64,000 nucleotides of DNA, taken from contig JAINUG010000005.1 of assembly GCA_029706075.1 (NCBI GenBank), forward strand, positions 7,553,001 to 7,617,000, in the 5' to 3' direction. How positions within the stretch are numbered: the stretch's first letter is position 1; each line of letters opens with the position of its first letter. Origin of the DNA: Aldrovandia affinis. Lineage: Eukaryota > Chordata > Actinopteri > Notacanthiformes > Halosauridae. Positions 10,801-19,500 of this stretch are shown here, in pieces. Made by a program: the position numbers and the translations under genes. The notes under the pieces were generated by a model. It was given only the letters and a program-made list of their open reading frames with translations, made no database searches and had not been told where the DNA came from.

Positions 10801-13357
10801 TCAAATAATCACATTTTATTTAGCACAGTGCTCTTGGAGATTCAGTGGTCAAAATTATTGCAATATTATGCCTTAGATTAACACCAGAGGCATAATAAAA
10901 TGAAATGATTTGATTTATCATAAATAAAATGATTTATGACAGTTGAACAATTATACCATCCAATCAATGACATTTACGGTTATTAGCACATTCCGTCTAA
11001 AGCTACAATTATACAACATAACATTTGAATTCCTGATTCTGATATAGGGTTAGTTTGTTCAGTGTTTTTAGGCTTGGGGAGTGATGGTGATGTGTGGGAA
11101 AGTCCATGTGTTTTTTAATTGGCCCCTTCTCTCCAGCATGATGCAACAAAGAAGAGGTAGCCCTCTATACTATCCCCTGTGAGCAAACCAGAGGCACAAG
11201 GGACTTAGGCAACCTCTGTCCAGAAGAGCAACAGCTCAAAGGAAGAGCACTCAGAGCGTTGACTGCTCACTCCTCCTCAGCCAGACGGCTGCTTCTTTTT
11301 CATAACATGTACAATTTTTAATGCATAATGCAGTAACAGATAGTTTTCCTGTCTCAAAAATGAACAGCGTTCATCTTTTCATCAACTAAACAATAAATAT
11401 TTCCCTGGCACGGACAGAGTTGAGCCTGAGCTTGAATTTTGTGTCCCTTGTACCAATTGCATGTTTAATTGAATGAAATTCAAAAGCTTCATAATGACAT
11501 TTTATTTTGTGCAGGAATAAAAACTTTGTGAAAAAAACAGGAGTAGGTCCAGTGTACAGATCTGCTCCTTCCTGTCTGAATACTCGATTTGGAAGGACAG
11601 ATTGTTTGGCAATGTGTTCATTCTTAAGAATGTTGAGAATACTCGTTTTTATAGTCTTTTTACATTTCGGCCCTGGCACAGTTGTTAGTACTTTTTCCAG
11701 TTTTATTTCGACACAGGCATAATAATAAATAATAGCCTGAATGACTAGATCTGTAAATAATGTTTTATTGCATGACTTTATTGTTGATGTGCAATTGAGA
11801 TAGTTTTATTTTAAATAGTTACATTGAAAACTGATTTTTGCAGTGCAGATATTGTGCATGATAACATTTGATCTGCGGCAGCTCTCCCACTTTAATGTAC
11901 TGTATAGGACAGAACATTTTATCTGCTGCATTCGTGTTCTTACTGAATTTGCTGTGCACACAGAACCAATCCTAATGGAGGGATCATCTGAATTCAGAAT
12001 CCTAAAGGACAAATGGACTGCAGTTTCCGTTGATGACAAAAGGTAGGCTTGCACACAAAGTGTCCATACGGATGAAAACACAGTAATGCTTTCTTTTCTC
12101 ACCTTAAAAACTAAGAGGAAAAGTTTTGACAAGTGATCTGTCTAATCTGAAAAAAATGCATATGGCACATGTGAGTTAATTATGTGTGATTTTGTGTACG
12201 TTGCATTGACTCTGAACCTTCCTATGAATAGGTAAGTTCATGAAAAAAACAATCCTACTGAGAAAAGCCCCCTTCCCGAGGGACTTGCTTTGAGCATCTA
12301 CAGCTATTCAGCAGGAACCAGTGTGCCCACTGTACTGAAGGCCATGCAGCTATGGAAAAAATCCATACAACTTAGAGTGCTGCTCCACAAGGCACTTAAC
12401 TGCCCCAGCCATAGATTTCAGTGCACTGTAATTTAATTGTACAATGGAAAAGCGGAGCTCGCCTAAGTCCGCATTTGGAGATGCTCCCCTTTTTGTTTTA
12501 GATATCTCATTAAAGACGAGACTCGCTTCGTGCTTAGGGTCTGGCGTACTCCCAGGTGGTGGTGATCTCACCAGCGGTCATACTCAGGGGCTGTTCTGCT
12601 CTCCCGCTGCGCTGCGCGTCTGCACTTTGTCTCCCGCCTGTGTGACTGATCCAGGCTTGCCCCCCCTTGCTCTGTTCAACACCACAGATTCGAGCCACAC
12701 CACAACGTAATGCATCAATGTGAAATTAGCTCACACTGCTGGAAATATATTGCTGTTCGCGTACTGTGTTCTTAATCCTATCTCTTAATGAAAATAAGCA
12801 ACGGTATTAATTAAATTGGCCTTCTGGATTTTGGTTCTTTAGATTCTCTTACACTTTTGATGTTGGAACAATGTTTGTTTCCCCTGGTTAGATTCTCCCC
12901 CATGAATGTGCTAAAGCTTTCCTTTAGCACATTCATGAATGTATCCAATGTTACAATGAGCCCTGTTTACTTTGTTAGTGTTTTCAAGTACAGAGGGATA
13001 CGTGGTGTAGGGTTTGGGGGGGGTATTGAATGCTAGTTTTGCAGTCTCTCGATTATAAAATGTTTTGCCATTTGTGGTCTGACACTAAGCTTGTCTCACA
13101 CATGTTCGGGACACAGAATGACCTGTAATACCTCACCACTCTATGCCCCAACCGGTGGAATGCGAGAGAACTGCAGCAAGATTTACAACACGCCCTGGGT
13201 TAAAACCTCCCGCTTGGGATGACCTGTCTCCCCAAATATCCCTGCAAGTAACGCTTGTGTGTACGGCTCTGTTTTTAGATCAGCCCAGTTCGAACACACA
13301 GTCGTGATCACATCGGATGGTGTGGAGATTCTAACCAAGCATCCTGACGAGGACTGA
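1770..13357 (+). CDS. metap1d: Methionine aminopeptidase 1D, mitochondrial (3' part, four coding exons)
   Basis: Removes the initiator methionine from proteins; in vertebrates METAP1D is the mitochondrial type 1 enzyme. Four exons join in phase: 1770-1867, 10543-10590, 11964-12042 and 13279-13357 (TGA at 13355-13357), giving about the last 100 residues. The first encodes the M24-family signature GHGIG followed by [10 protein letters not shown], which carries a metal-binding histidine. The second and third meet at FTIEP, which supplies a metal-binding glutamate. The last contains QFEHTV with the final metal-binding glutamate and ends HPDED. All introns have AG acceptors and GT donors. The upstream exons are outside the window. 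The gene sits next to dlx1 in the same orientation, as in other vertebrates. The introns of 8.7, 1.4 and 1.2 kb are readable, and the largest is full of Tc1 relics. Confidence 0.93.
1868..2655. other. metap1d intron, AT-rich, unannotated
   Basis: Strongly AT-rich intron sequence with runs of ATATTA and TTAATTAA type. I see no exon, repeat boundary or conserved-looking block. Confidence 0.4.
2659..4113 (+). mobile_element. Degenerate Tc1/mariner element (copy A)
   Basis: About 1.45 kb in the large metap1d intron. Matching inverted sequences lie at 2699-2745 and about 4067-4113, both reading inward as GCCTTACAGCCTGAAATTAA. The left end may extend outward to a TA at 2657-2658; the right outermost bases are unclear because copy B begins immediately beyond. 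Transposase fragments read in order on the + strand. There is a helix-turn-helix piece ([20 protein letters not shown], 3063-3266), a DDE-region piece with an NNPKHTS-like motif near 3660, and a C-terminal piece with [14 protein letters not shown] (3571-3921). Stops and frameshifts make it inactive. No host role is visible. Confidence 0.88.
3063..3921 (+). pseudogene. Tc1-like transposase, broken
   Basis: Pieces of one DD34E-type transposase lie in at least two frames. The N-terminal DNA-binding part (3063-3266) ends at a stop. The catalytic middle is interrupted, and the C-terminal third (about 3571-3921) carries the third acidic residue in NPIEN. The DNA-binding part has the fish Tc1 pattern of two short helix-turn-helix regions. 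Several lesions are required to explain the reading, so the copy is older than copy B next door. Confidence 0.85.
4131..5373 (+). mobile_element. Tc1/mariner element, DD36E type, nearly intact (copy B)
   Basis: This 1,243-bp element is bounded by TA on both sides (4129-4130 and 5374-5375) and by short inverted ends beginning CACTGCC, about 30 bp long and rich in A then GTCAC. It holds one transposase gene filling most of its length. It abuts copy A on the left and copy C on the right (14 bp away). Only two coding lesions are evident, so insertion is comparatively recent. The spacing of the last two catalytic residues, 36 codons, matches the DD36E (Incomer) group of Tc1/mariner described in animals; that family name is from memory. 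Confidence 0.9.
4292..5342 (+). pseudogene. DD36E Tc1/mariner transposase with one frameshift and one amber stop
   Basis: The start ATG is at 4292. Residues 1-135 hold two helix-turn-helix DNA-binding regions ([19 protein letters not shown], then the second paired-like half). The frame shifts by one base in a run of eight A at 4697-4704. It then continues with WSDES (first catalytic Asp), FQDDNATIH (second Asp) and NPIEN (catalytic Glu). A TAG at 5076-5078 falls where relatives have tryptophan, after which the same frame runs to the stop at 5340-5342. There are 36 codons between the second Asp and the Glu. All three catalytic acids are still encoded. It cannot make a full protein as it stands. 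Confidence 0.88.
5388..5885 (-). mobile_element. Tc1-like fragment (copy C, left half, transposase antisense)
   Basis: This begins at TA (5386-5387) with CACTACCGGTCAAAAGTTTT, the same terminal repeat as the element at 40.73-41.48 kb. The inner end contains an antisense transposase segment that decodes as [20 protein letters not shown] and then [20 protein letters not shown]. The other terminus is missing: at about 5885 the sequence changes to a different Tc1 piece in the opposite direction. Confidence 0.8.
5886..6794 (+). mobile_element. Tc1-like fragment (right half, different family)
   Basis: This is a 5'-truncated + strand Tc1 relic. It starts within the transposase and decodes as [18 protein letters not shown], then [29 protein letters not shown] and the usual C terminus, with frameshifts and stops. 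The right terminus GGAGCCTAGTG ends at a TA at 6795-6796. The left terminus is missing because it is joined to the oppositely oriented copy C. Confidence 0.78.
6797..8876. other. metap1d intron, mostly featureless
   Basis: Non-coding intron DNA. The segment 7,560-7,850 is GC-richer than its surroundings and may be an old repeat that I cannot name. From about 8,826 a short motif series begins (CGAGCTAATATGC-like) that recurs at 9,029-9,115. No exon is supported. Confidence 0.35.
8877..9010 (-). repeat. Diverged tRNA-type SINE copy
   Basis: This matches, with many differences, the SINE duplicated at 50.7-51.1 kb. It shares AGCTCGCCGAGC, the AAAGACnCnAGTCCC block, and the ACTCTTA...GTGACATCAC and GGACGCTCAC blocks. 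On the minus strand it carries a box-B-like GGTTTGAAAC equivalent. It lies between two related local repeats (8,826-8,876 and 9,029-9,115), so the target region may have been duplicated. Confidence 0.6.
9330..9418. repeat. Tandem 25-bp AT-rich repeat with internal palindromes
   Basis: Two near-perfect copies of GATTGATTCAATCAGAATCA plus AATATT follow one another. They are followed by decayed half-copies (TTGATTCTGA..ATTA). Each unit is partly self-complementary (TTGATTC / GAATCAA), so the array can fold. Confidence 0.7.
10543..10590 (+). CDS. metap1d: metap1d 48-bp microexon
   Basis: This small exon lies between CCAATAG and the donor GTCAGT. It supplies the last two bases of a split Ala codon, then [15 protein letters not shown] and the first base of the Glu codon that the next exon completes. 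The motif [10 protein letters not shown] is diagnostic of type 1 methionine aminopeptidases, and that glutamate binds metal. The phase fits exactly with both neighbours. Confidence 0.93.
   Translation, partial: PMTMTCLWRKGWLSQ
10591..11963. other. metap1d intron
   Basis: Intron of 1.37 kb with GTCAGT donor and CACAG acceptor. Open frames inside have no recognisable similarity. I see no repeat that I can name. Confidence 0.5.
11964..12042 (+). CDS. metap1d: metap1d coding exon ([11 protein letters not shown])
   Basis: This 79-nt exon lies between GCACACAG and the donor GTAGGC. It completes Glu and continues [25 protein letters not shown], ending in the first two bases of an Arg codon. That is the usual strand-turn-strand after the catalytic FTIEP motif. 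Confidence 0.92.
12043..13278. other. metap1d last intron
   Basis: Intron of 1.24 kb with GTAGGC donor and TTTTTAG acceptor. Apart from the perfect hairpin at 12,901-12,937 I see nothing specific. Confidence 0.5.
12901..12937. repeat. Perfect 16-bp hairpin
   Basis: The left arm CATGAATGTGCTAAAG and the right arm CTTTAGCACATTCATG are exact reverse complements, separated by five bases. It lies in the last metap1d intron. The stem is shorter than that of a normal microRNA precursor. It may be the remains of a small inverted-repeat element or an active secondary structure. Confidence 0.9.
13279..13357 (+). CDS. metap1d: metap1d terminal coding exon
   Basis: After GTTTTTAG the exon completes Arg and reads [20 protein letters not shown], then HPDED and TGA. 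The Glu in QFEH is the last metal ligand of the M24 fold. The end position and length match the usual C terminus of vertebrate METAP1D. Confidence 0.93.
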
Positions 13358-13450
13358 CCATCAGGATGGAGAGTTTTGTCTGAAATCTAGAAGTGTTACA
13401 ACTTCTACATCTTTTGTAAATCAATGGTGTGATATTTAAATATTTATTTA

Positions 13451-13456
13451 AATAAA
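13451..13456 (+). terminator. Candidate metap1d poly(A) signal
   Basis: AATAAA lies 94 bases after the metap1d stop codon, followed by a T-rich and GT-containing stretch. It is the first canonical signal after the stop. A later one could also be used. Confidence 0.55.
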
Positions 13457-16299
13457 GTCTTGGCTCACTTTTAAGTGTGAGTACCAGCTCTCTTTGTCTT
13501 ATTGCCCATTTTTTGCGTTTTGATAGGTTAAATTCAATAGTAATGTTTTCAACATTAGACCCACAACAGTGTCTCAATCACATCATTTTCTGTTAATCCT
13601 CTGAATGGGAACATTGACAATTCACATAGGTTCCTCTCTAATATTAAAGTGCAGGCCATCCACCCTTTGTCAAATATTTAGTTTTTATGTAAAGGTTTAC
13701 CTTAACCCCAAATTGCTTGAATCTTCAGTAGTTGTTAAGCTCTAATGAAGTCCACATTTATGAGCATTATATTCTGTGAAATGTAAAAACAAACAAAGAA
13801 ACAGTTAATCATTTGTAAATTTGTATGTAATGTATGTATTTTCAAATATCTAGACCTTGATGTCTGCCATAAATTGCTAACGGATTAGGCATATATGAAT
13901 TAGAAATATATGTACATACTTAATATTATACGATTTATGGATATGTGCTTTTAAATGAGTAGCTGTTCTAAAATTATAATGAAAACCGGAAATACTACCA
14001 ATGAGCTTGAAAGGTGCCTAGAAATCTGTATTCTTGCATATGTATGTGCACCTTATAATATGTTTAGTTTGCATAATCAGATAGTAAATGATGATGGGAC
14101 AGACATTACATCGCCCCCATCGTTTGCTCACTATAATAATTTCTAGGACCGATGTAATAACAATAATTATTACTTATATTACTACTGTTATTATTTTTGC
14201 TGCTCATAGGGGACCCATTGGCCAAACAGTCCCCATTCAACTAAAATTATACCAATTGTTTGAAATTAGACCATTTAAGAAGCAAGGTCAAGAGTAACGT
14301 TTATATATTAGCCTGTATTGGTACATAACTCAAATACTGAGATCGGCTGTCTCTAGCACTGCCTGGATGGATATCGTACGCCATGCTGTCATAACTACAT
14401 TTTTTCCAAACACATAAAAAGTTGCTTGTTCTGCGCCTTTGAGTTCAATTATGTAATTAGGTTGATAATCATAGTGACGGAATTTAACTGCCTTTAATTT
14501 GTTATTCATGGGGAGAGTATGAGCAGCCAGTGCAACAGACGAGGGACTGCGAAAGTGTCAGAGCTACAGACGGTGTTAGAAAGAGGCGCAGGAAAATAAA
14601 ATGAAGCTCAGGACGCGCGCGGCATCACCTTCACTCGCGCCAAGGGAAGATGAGGAGCAATGGTATGGTCCCTTTTCCTCTACTGATTGTCCGATCCTTT
14701 TCCTCCTTTTAAAAATTGATCGTTCAAATGTGCGTAGGGTGCAGTTTATCTTTACTGACCAAACAAAGTCTTGATCCTCTAATATAAATCTTTGGATTTT
14801 TTTTCTTTGACTAATATAAAAATTGTAAGTGTGGTAATTATTGAGAAGTAATAAACCTAATTTGCTCTTTCGGAACGCGATAATGATTTTTATGACTTAT
14901 GAGAATCCGTTTTTAGATTAAAAATCTTAAACACAATTTGATATTTATCATGCGGTTCTATATATCAACTATTTGTTTCTTAGTCGTTCTTGTTGTCCTT
15001 GTATGTTAGTGTAAAGTTGTATCACCTTCACAGACACTGATGTATTTTGAAATTATCGTAAAAGCTGAAAAATTAACGGAGCCTATGTTTAAGCTATGAC
15101 GTGGAAATTGCATTTAAGATTTTATTGAGAAAATCTGATTATCCACAATTAGTATAACATTATTTCTCTATGTCTGTTGGTATCATACGATTATCATGAA
15201 ATAATTTTATTAGGACTGAATGATTTACCAACTGCTGTGGTAACGAGACGTCTGTAGTCCAAATTACCGTAAGGTTATGTCATTTAGGGTTCATGATTTA
15301 TGTATGCCATATCTAGTCCGTATTTAAGGGCTGTGTTTCTTTTCCATTTTCAACATTATTATTGGCAACTAAATATAATTTTTTGCTTTGAGGCATCACA
15401 ATGTTAGTTGGAAAATCAATTTGTAGACTGTTAAAATAGGCTACATACAGATACAAGCAAGTCAGTTTATTAGTCCTGTCAATTTTGCTCACCACTGGAG
15501 TTCATTTTTGGTTGTGCCTGAAACTTTACATACTTATTGATGAAAGGAAATTATATAATTTGGTATCCAATCAAATGAATACATTTGTTATAATCATCGT
15601 CATTTAGATTTTTTGGTTTTGAGAAGGACCTTTATTATTGGCATAAGGCTTTGTATATAAGACTTTGTCAATAGTAAACTTATAGGTGGACACATATCAC
15701 ATTTAGACCGCAATTATGTTCATTAGTGTAAACATGGACGACTTCCTGCTCATCGTTTATGATTTTTCCCTCACCTGTGTGCTCTGACAGTGCACGCAGA
15801 GCGCAGAGATCGCAGAGATCATTGATTGATTCATAATGATTGGTCAAAATATGTTCTCCAGATTCCTTGCAAACAGGTGCCATTACTTATTACAACTCAT
15901 TGCAATGACATTGTGCAGTAGGTCCTCGTGTAACCTATTGCGCCACGATTTAGGCCTTGAATTATCCAAACGGGGGATATCCGTACGTCACGTCATTTAA
16001 TGTAATTAGACAATAATAAAAATTATATGGTAATAATCTCATTGGTGACACCGTGAAACTGACAAAAAACTGAAAATTCTGTTTGAACGTTTATTTGTAA
16101 ACGCCAATTGGGGGAAAATATCTTGTCTACACTATTGGGGCCATCTCTGTGAGAGATGATACGAGCGACTTCTTATGTGGTCTGAATGTTTTAAATCCAA
16201 ATATTAAAAAGTTTGCTTATTTCATACCATCCGATTTATTGACATATGCCATTGAACTGTCTTGCCCACACTGAAAAATGCAAAAAACCTACAGTTCAA
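13457..16299. other. metap1d-dlx1 intergenic region, no transposon seen
   Basis: AT-rich intergenic DNA with no recognised coding sequence or transposon. A CG-rich island-like patch at about 14,500-14,660 (with GGACGCGCGCGG) stands out from the AT-rich background and could be an upstream promoter or enhancer element of dlx1. Function is not shown by sequence alone. Confidence 0.4.
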
Positions 16300-16760
16300 T
16301 CCAGACCGATGTCCTCGTGCTGCTTAATCGAGAATGAAGGCAGCACGTCGCTGGAAGTGTTAAGTATATGGTTAATTATGCGAATGAAAATTAGGCATCA
16401 GTGTTATGCTAATATGACTGTCTTCAGCTGCAGATCAGAGCTCTCGAGACTAGCATTTAATCAAATGATTCAGTTAGTTATCCATCTGCACGTGTTAACT
16501 CTCCCAAACCAAGACCCCCCGGTTAACAATGAATAATCGGCCGGCATTTTCATCACCATCCTTAATGCCCTGATTTGTTGTTTTGTTGTCATCTAAACGC
16601 TGCCATTCCTAAACTGCACATTAAAACGCGATAATTATTTTTCAAATCATGCATATTATTATCATTTCATTATCTGTTGGCTTTGGAATCCGTGTGTGAG
16701 GTTAATCATTTCGAGCGAAATATTTTTATGTGCAATAGGCTAATTTGCTAAAAAACATTT
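16300..16760. promoter_or_regulatory. Candidate upstream enhancer of dlx1
   Basis: This lies 1.1-1.5 kb upstream of the dlx1 start. It is a complex, repeat-free sequence dense in homeodomain-type cores (TTAATTATG, TTAATCA, ATTA) with an octamer-like ATGCTAAT, an E-box CAGCTG and a CACGTG. Upstream regulatory elements (URE1/URE2) are known at Dlx1 in mammals. Assignment here is inference from position and motif density; an alignment to other vertebrates would decide. Confidence 0.4.
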
Positions 16761-17597
16761 AGTGAAAAAGCAAAAATGGTCCATTCAAGCAAATCAAACC
16801 CATTGACAACGAAAACTAGAATTGACATATTTGAGTCTTGTTATTAACATGACATTGCTTATAGGCAATTTAATTATCAGATATGTAAAATGAATAATAG
16901 ACCTACCCTATATATTTCTGGTAATAATAATAATAATAATGTATGAGGTATGATTGTTACAATGTATGACTGTTCATATCATAATAAATGTATGAACAAT
17001 TAGATCGGCAGATGTCACCTGCCGACCTAATTGTTGACGTCTCGTTATTTCCTGAGATTAATGAATGCATTCACCGATTAATGAATTAACGAATACATTC
17101 ATAGCACAGTAAATCAAAGATGTGTGAATTTTATGTACAAATATAACGTAGTAATGTACAGTGCAGTAACTGTGTTATATATAGCTGCAAGTAGGCCCAT
17201 CGCCTTCACGCGCAAAATGTTCTGCTTGTTTTCACTGAAATAACGAAAATATAATTCGTTCACAGTAAAATTGTTTCTTTACAAAACGAAACCTTAAAGA
17301 AAAGTAAAAGATGTGGGACGTCTAAATGTTAACCACGTCCAGTACGTTGTCCAGTTTGAAGCCTACTGGTTGGTAGGATACATCATAAATGTTTGTATGT
17401 TGTCTTCACATAAAACGGAATATGTTTTTACAATAATTTCCATTCACTTGCTGCCCCTCCACGTCCGAACCGTTTATTGGTATTGCCTTCGGAAATCTCA
17501 GACCAAGGTCTCAGCATTGCTGTTGTTCTTGAGTTCTCTAGGTCCTCCGGATCCAACCCCAGAATCACCAATCGTAGCCTCTTTTGGTACGAGTGGA

Positions 17598-17602
17598 CCA
17601 AT
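17598..17602 (+). promoter_or_regulatory. CCAAT box upstream of dlx1
   Basis: CCAATCAG sits about 220 bases before the dlx1 ATG, in a GC-richer stretch, at a spacing normal for a proximal promoter. An ATTCATGATTCA motif follows. No clear TATA box was identified, so the transcription start is not fixed. Confidence 0.45.
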
Positions 17603-17820
17603 CAGCGCCCGTCTTTGATGAATATTCATGATTCACCGATTCAAACCTTTGAGGCGAGTTTGTCTAGATCCACAGCATCATGCTTACACTTTTCACAGAG
17701 ACAAACTACATTTTCTTATGAATGGAAAGTGAAAAAATCAGATCAGCTTAAATTTGGATCCATCCTTCACTGAGATCATAGAAGAAAACAAAAAGGAAGA
17801 GAGGGGATCAGCCAGAAGAG

Positions 17821-18133
17821 ATGACAATGACTACAATGCCAGAAAGTCTTAATAGCCCGGTCTCAGGAAAGACCGTTTTCATGGAATTCGGGCCACCGAG
17901 TCAACAAATGTCGCCTTCCTCGATGTCTCATGGACACTACTCCATGCACTGTTTACATTCTGCTGGCCAGTCTCAGCACGACAGCTCCTATAATACAGCT
18001 TCGTCGTTCCCTAGATCTCTAGGTTACCCATATGTGAACTCGGTCGGTAGCCATTCCTCAAGTCCTTATATCACTACCGTACAGTCCTATCAAAGCAGCT
18101 CCACACTTACGCAGACACGGTTAGAAGACACAG
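17821..18133 (+). CDS. dlx1a: dlx1 coding exon 1
   Basis: 313 nt from the ATG to donor CAG|GTAAGA, 104 codons plus one base. It encodes the Dlx N-terminal region with [20 protein letters not shown] and the conserved GYPYVNSV segment. The split codon becomes Ala with exon 2. Confidence 0.97.
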
Positions 18134-19500
18134 GTAAGAGCTTTGTCCTTTATTACCGTTGATTCTTGTCTTTGCGTAGCTCGTGCTCTGAACCCGTTGA
18201 CGCTTTGCTTGCAGAGCGAACGCTGGTTTGTAGTCAGCCTTGATGTTTCCGCATTAGTCTTAGTAATTATTTATTGCGTAATGCTATAAACAATGTAAGC
18301 TGTTAAGGGTAATTAAACTACAGCTTGTGGAACGTGTTCTGTGAGGTTCGCTGTTTTGCAGCACCGTCTGTGTAACTGTTTCTTGAGTTTTTTAAACGGA
18401 TGTTTTCAATTCCCAGCACCAGAGACCGAGAAAAACACAGTCGTGGAAGGGGGCGAGGTTCGCTTCAATGGAAAAGGGAAAAAGATTCGCAAACCCAGGA
18501 CTATATACTCAAGTTTGCAGCTACAGGCTCTAAACAGACGGTTTCAGCAAACTCAATACCTGGCACTACCGGAGAGAGCCGAACTCGCCGCTTCACTGGG
18601 ACTCACGCAAACGCAGGCAAGTTCAATTTATACTCCCTTGCATTTGTAAACCGTGCGTGGTTTTTACTAATATAAAAAGCGATATTAGCCTAATATAATG
18701 ATCATAGCTCCGTTTCACAGCTAATTTACGATGTAGGTTTCTTTTGATTTGTGTTATTAAGGGTTATCCTGTTATTCTGTAATTGTTCATTTAGCCTATA
18801 AAGGTTGTTTCTGTTGAACAAAATAACTTTCAAGCACATAGAGTAAAGGGAATAGGCCTACACATAATTATTTGGTCGTTTATTTACTTTACGGTGTAAA
18901 ATGGACATATAGGCTAAAACTGTTTCCCCTGCATGATGTATTTAAATGCTGTTTTTCCCACAACAGATGTTGATTATAATTATTCATTTGTATTATGATT
19001 TTGATATCTCACAGAATAATTGCTTTTTTTAATGATGAGAAGTAACGTTTTTTTAAAATTTAGAACAGGGAAATACCATAGCATTTCTAAATTAGTTTAG
19101 CCATAGTTGTACGTTATTTGGGCTCGACTAAACGATAATAATAATAATAAAGTAGAATTCATAATTATTTTAGCCAATATATTCGCTGATACTAAATTCA
19201 AGCGTGACCTATTGGATCAGTGTGTTGACATCTCTATCTTTTTTTCAGGTAAAGATTTGGTTTCAGAACAAACGATCCAAATTCAAAAAATTGATGAAGC
19301 AAGGCGGAGGCACAATTGACACGAGCGCACTAGCCAATGGACGAGGACTGTCCGCCGGCTCGCCCTCTGTTGCACCGGGTTGGAACACTTCATCCAATGT
19401 TAAAACGTCAGCAGGCACTCCGGGCTCCTACATCCCCAGTTACACCTCATGGTATCCTACAGCACACCAAGAAGCTATGCAGCAGCCACAACTCATGTGA
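17821..19500 (+). CDS. dlx1a: Distal-less homeobox transcription factor Dlx1
   Basis: Nuclear DNA-binding protein that directs forebrain GABAergic interneuron and pharyngeal-arch development, together with Dlx2. Three coding exons (17821-18133, 18417-18616, 19249-19500) encode 254 residues. The protein begins [17 protein letters not shown] and ends [11 protein letters not shown]...QQPQLM, both typical of Dlx1. The homeodomain spans about residues 128-187, with [20 protein letters not shown] in exon 2 and recognition helix [14 protein letters not shown] in exon 3. Length matches mammalian DLX1 (255). The first ATG of the frame fits the conserved N terminus. Intron 1 is GT-AG; intron 2 uses a GC donor. 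dlx2 lies opposite, 8.2 kb away, and probably shares enhancers. The 'a' suffix rests on linkage to metap1d and dlx2. Confidence 0.97.
18417..18616 (+). CDS. dlx1a: dlx1 coding exon 2 (homeodomain, first two helices)
   Basis: 200 nt after TTCCCAG, giving [20 protein letters not shown] then the homeodomain through SLGLTQTQ. The 3' end is CAG|GCAAGT, a GC donor; the phase there is zero and exon 3 begins with VKIW, so no GT donor fits. Reading through the intron would add a short tail ([10 protein letters not shown]) and a stop, destroying helix 3. Confidence 0.96.
18617..18622 (+). promoter_or_regulatory. GC-type 5' splice site of dlx1 intron 2
   Basis: Intron 2 (18617-19248) begins GCAAGT instead of GTAAGT and ends TTTTTTTCAG. 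Exon end CAG plus GCAAGT is the strong consensus for the minor GC-AG class spliced by the major spliceosome. The first GT nearby, at 18621, would shift the frame. This is either the real donor or an assembly or allele base change. Confidence 0.85.
19249..19500 (+). CDS. dlx1a: dlx1 coding exon 3 (recognition helix and C terminus)
   Basis: 252 nt including TGA. It begins GTAAAGATTTGG (VKIW), contains the DNA-recognition helix WFQNKRSKF, then a Gly/Ser/Pro-rich C-terminal region ending [11 protein letters not shown], as in Dlx1 proteins. Confidence 0.97.
   Translation, partial: VKIWFQNKRSKFKKLMKQGGGTIDTSALANGRGLSAGSPSVAPGWNTSSNVKTSAGTPGSYIPSYTSWYPTAHQEAMQQPQLM

Noticed and set aside
11386-11722. 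Overlapping frames of 70-100 codons in a metap1d intron
   Set aside because: No similarity, no splice context, and they lie between confirmed exons of metap1d.
12901-12937. microRNA precursor
   Set aside because: A 16-bp stem with a five-base loop is too short for Drosha/Dicer processing.
18400-18675. Second + strand frame over dlx1 exon 2
   Set aside because: An out-of-frame shadow; the true frame encodes the homeodomain.
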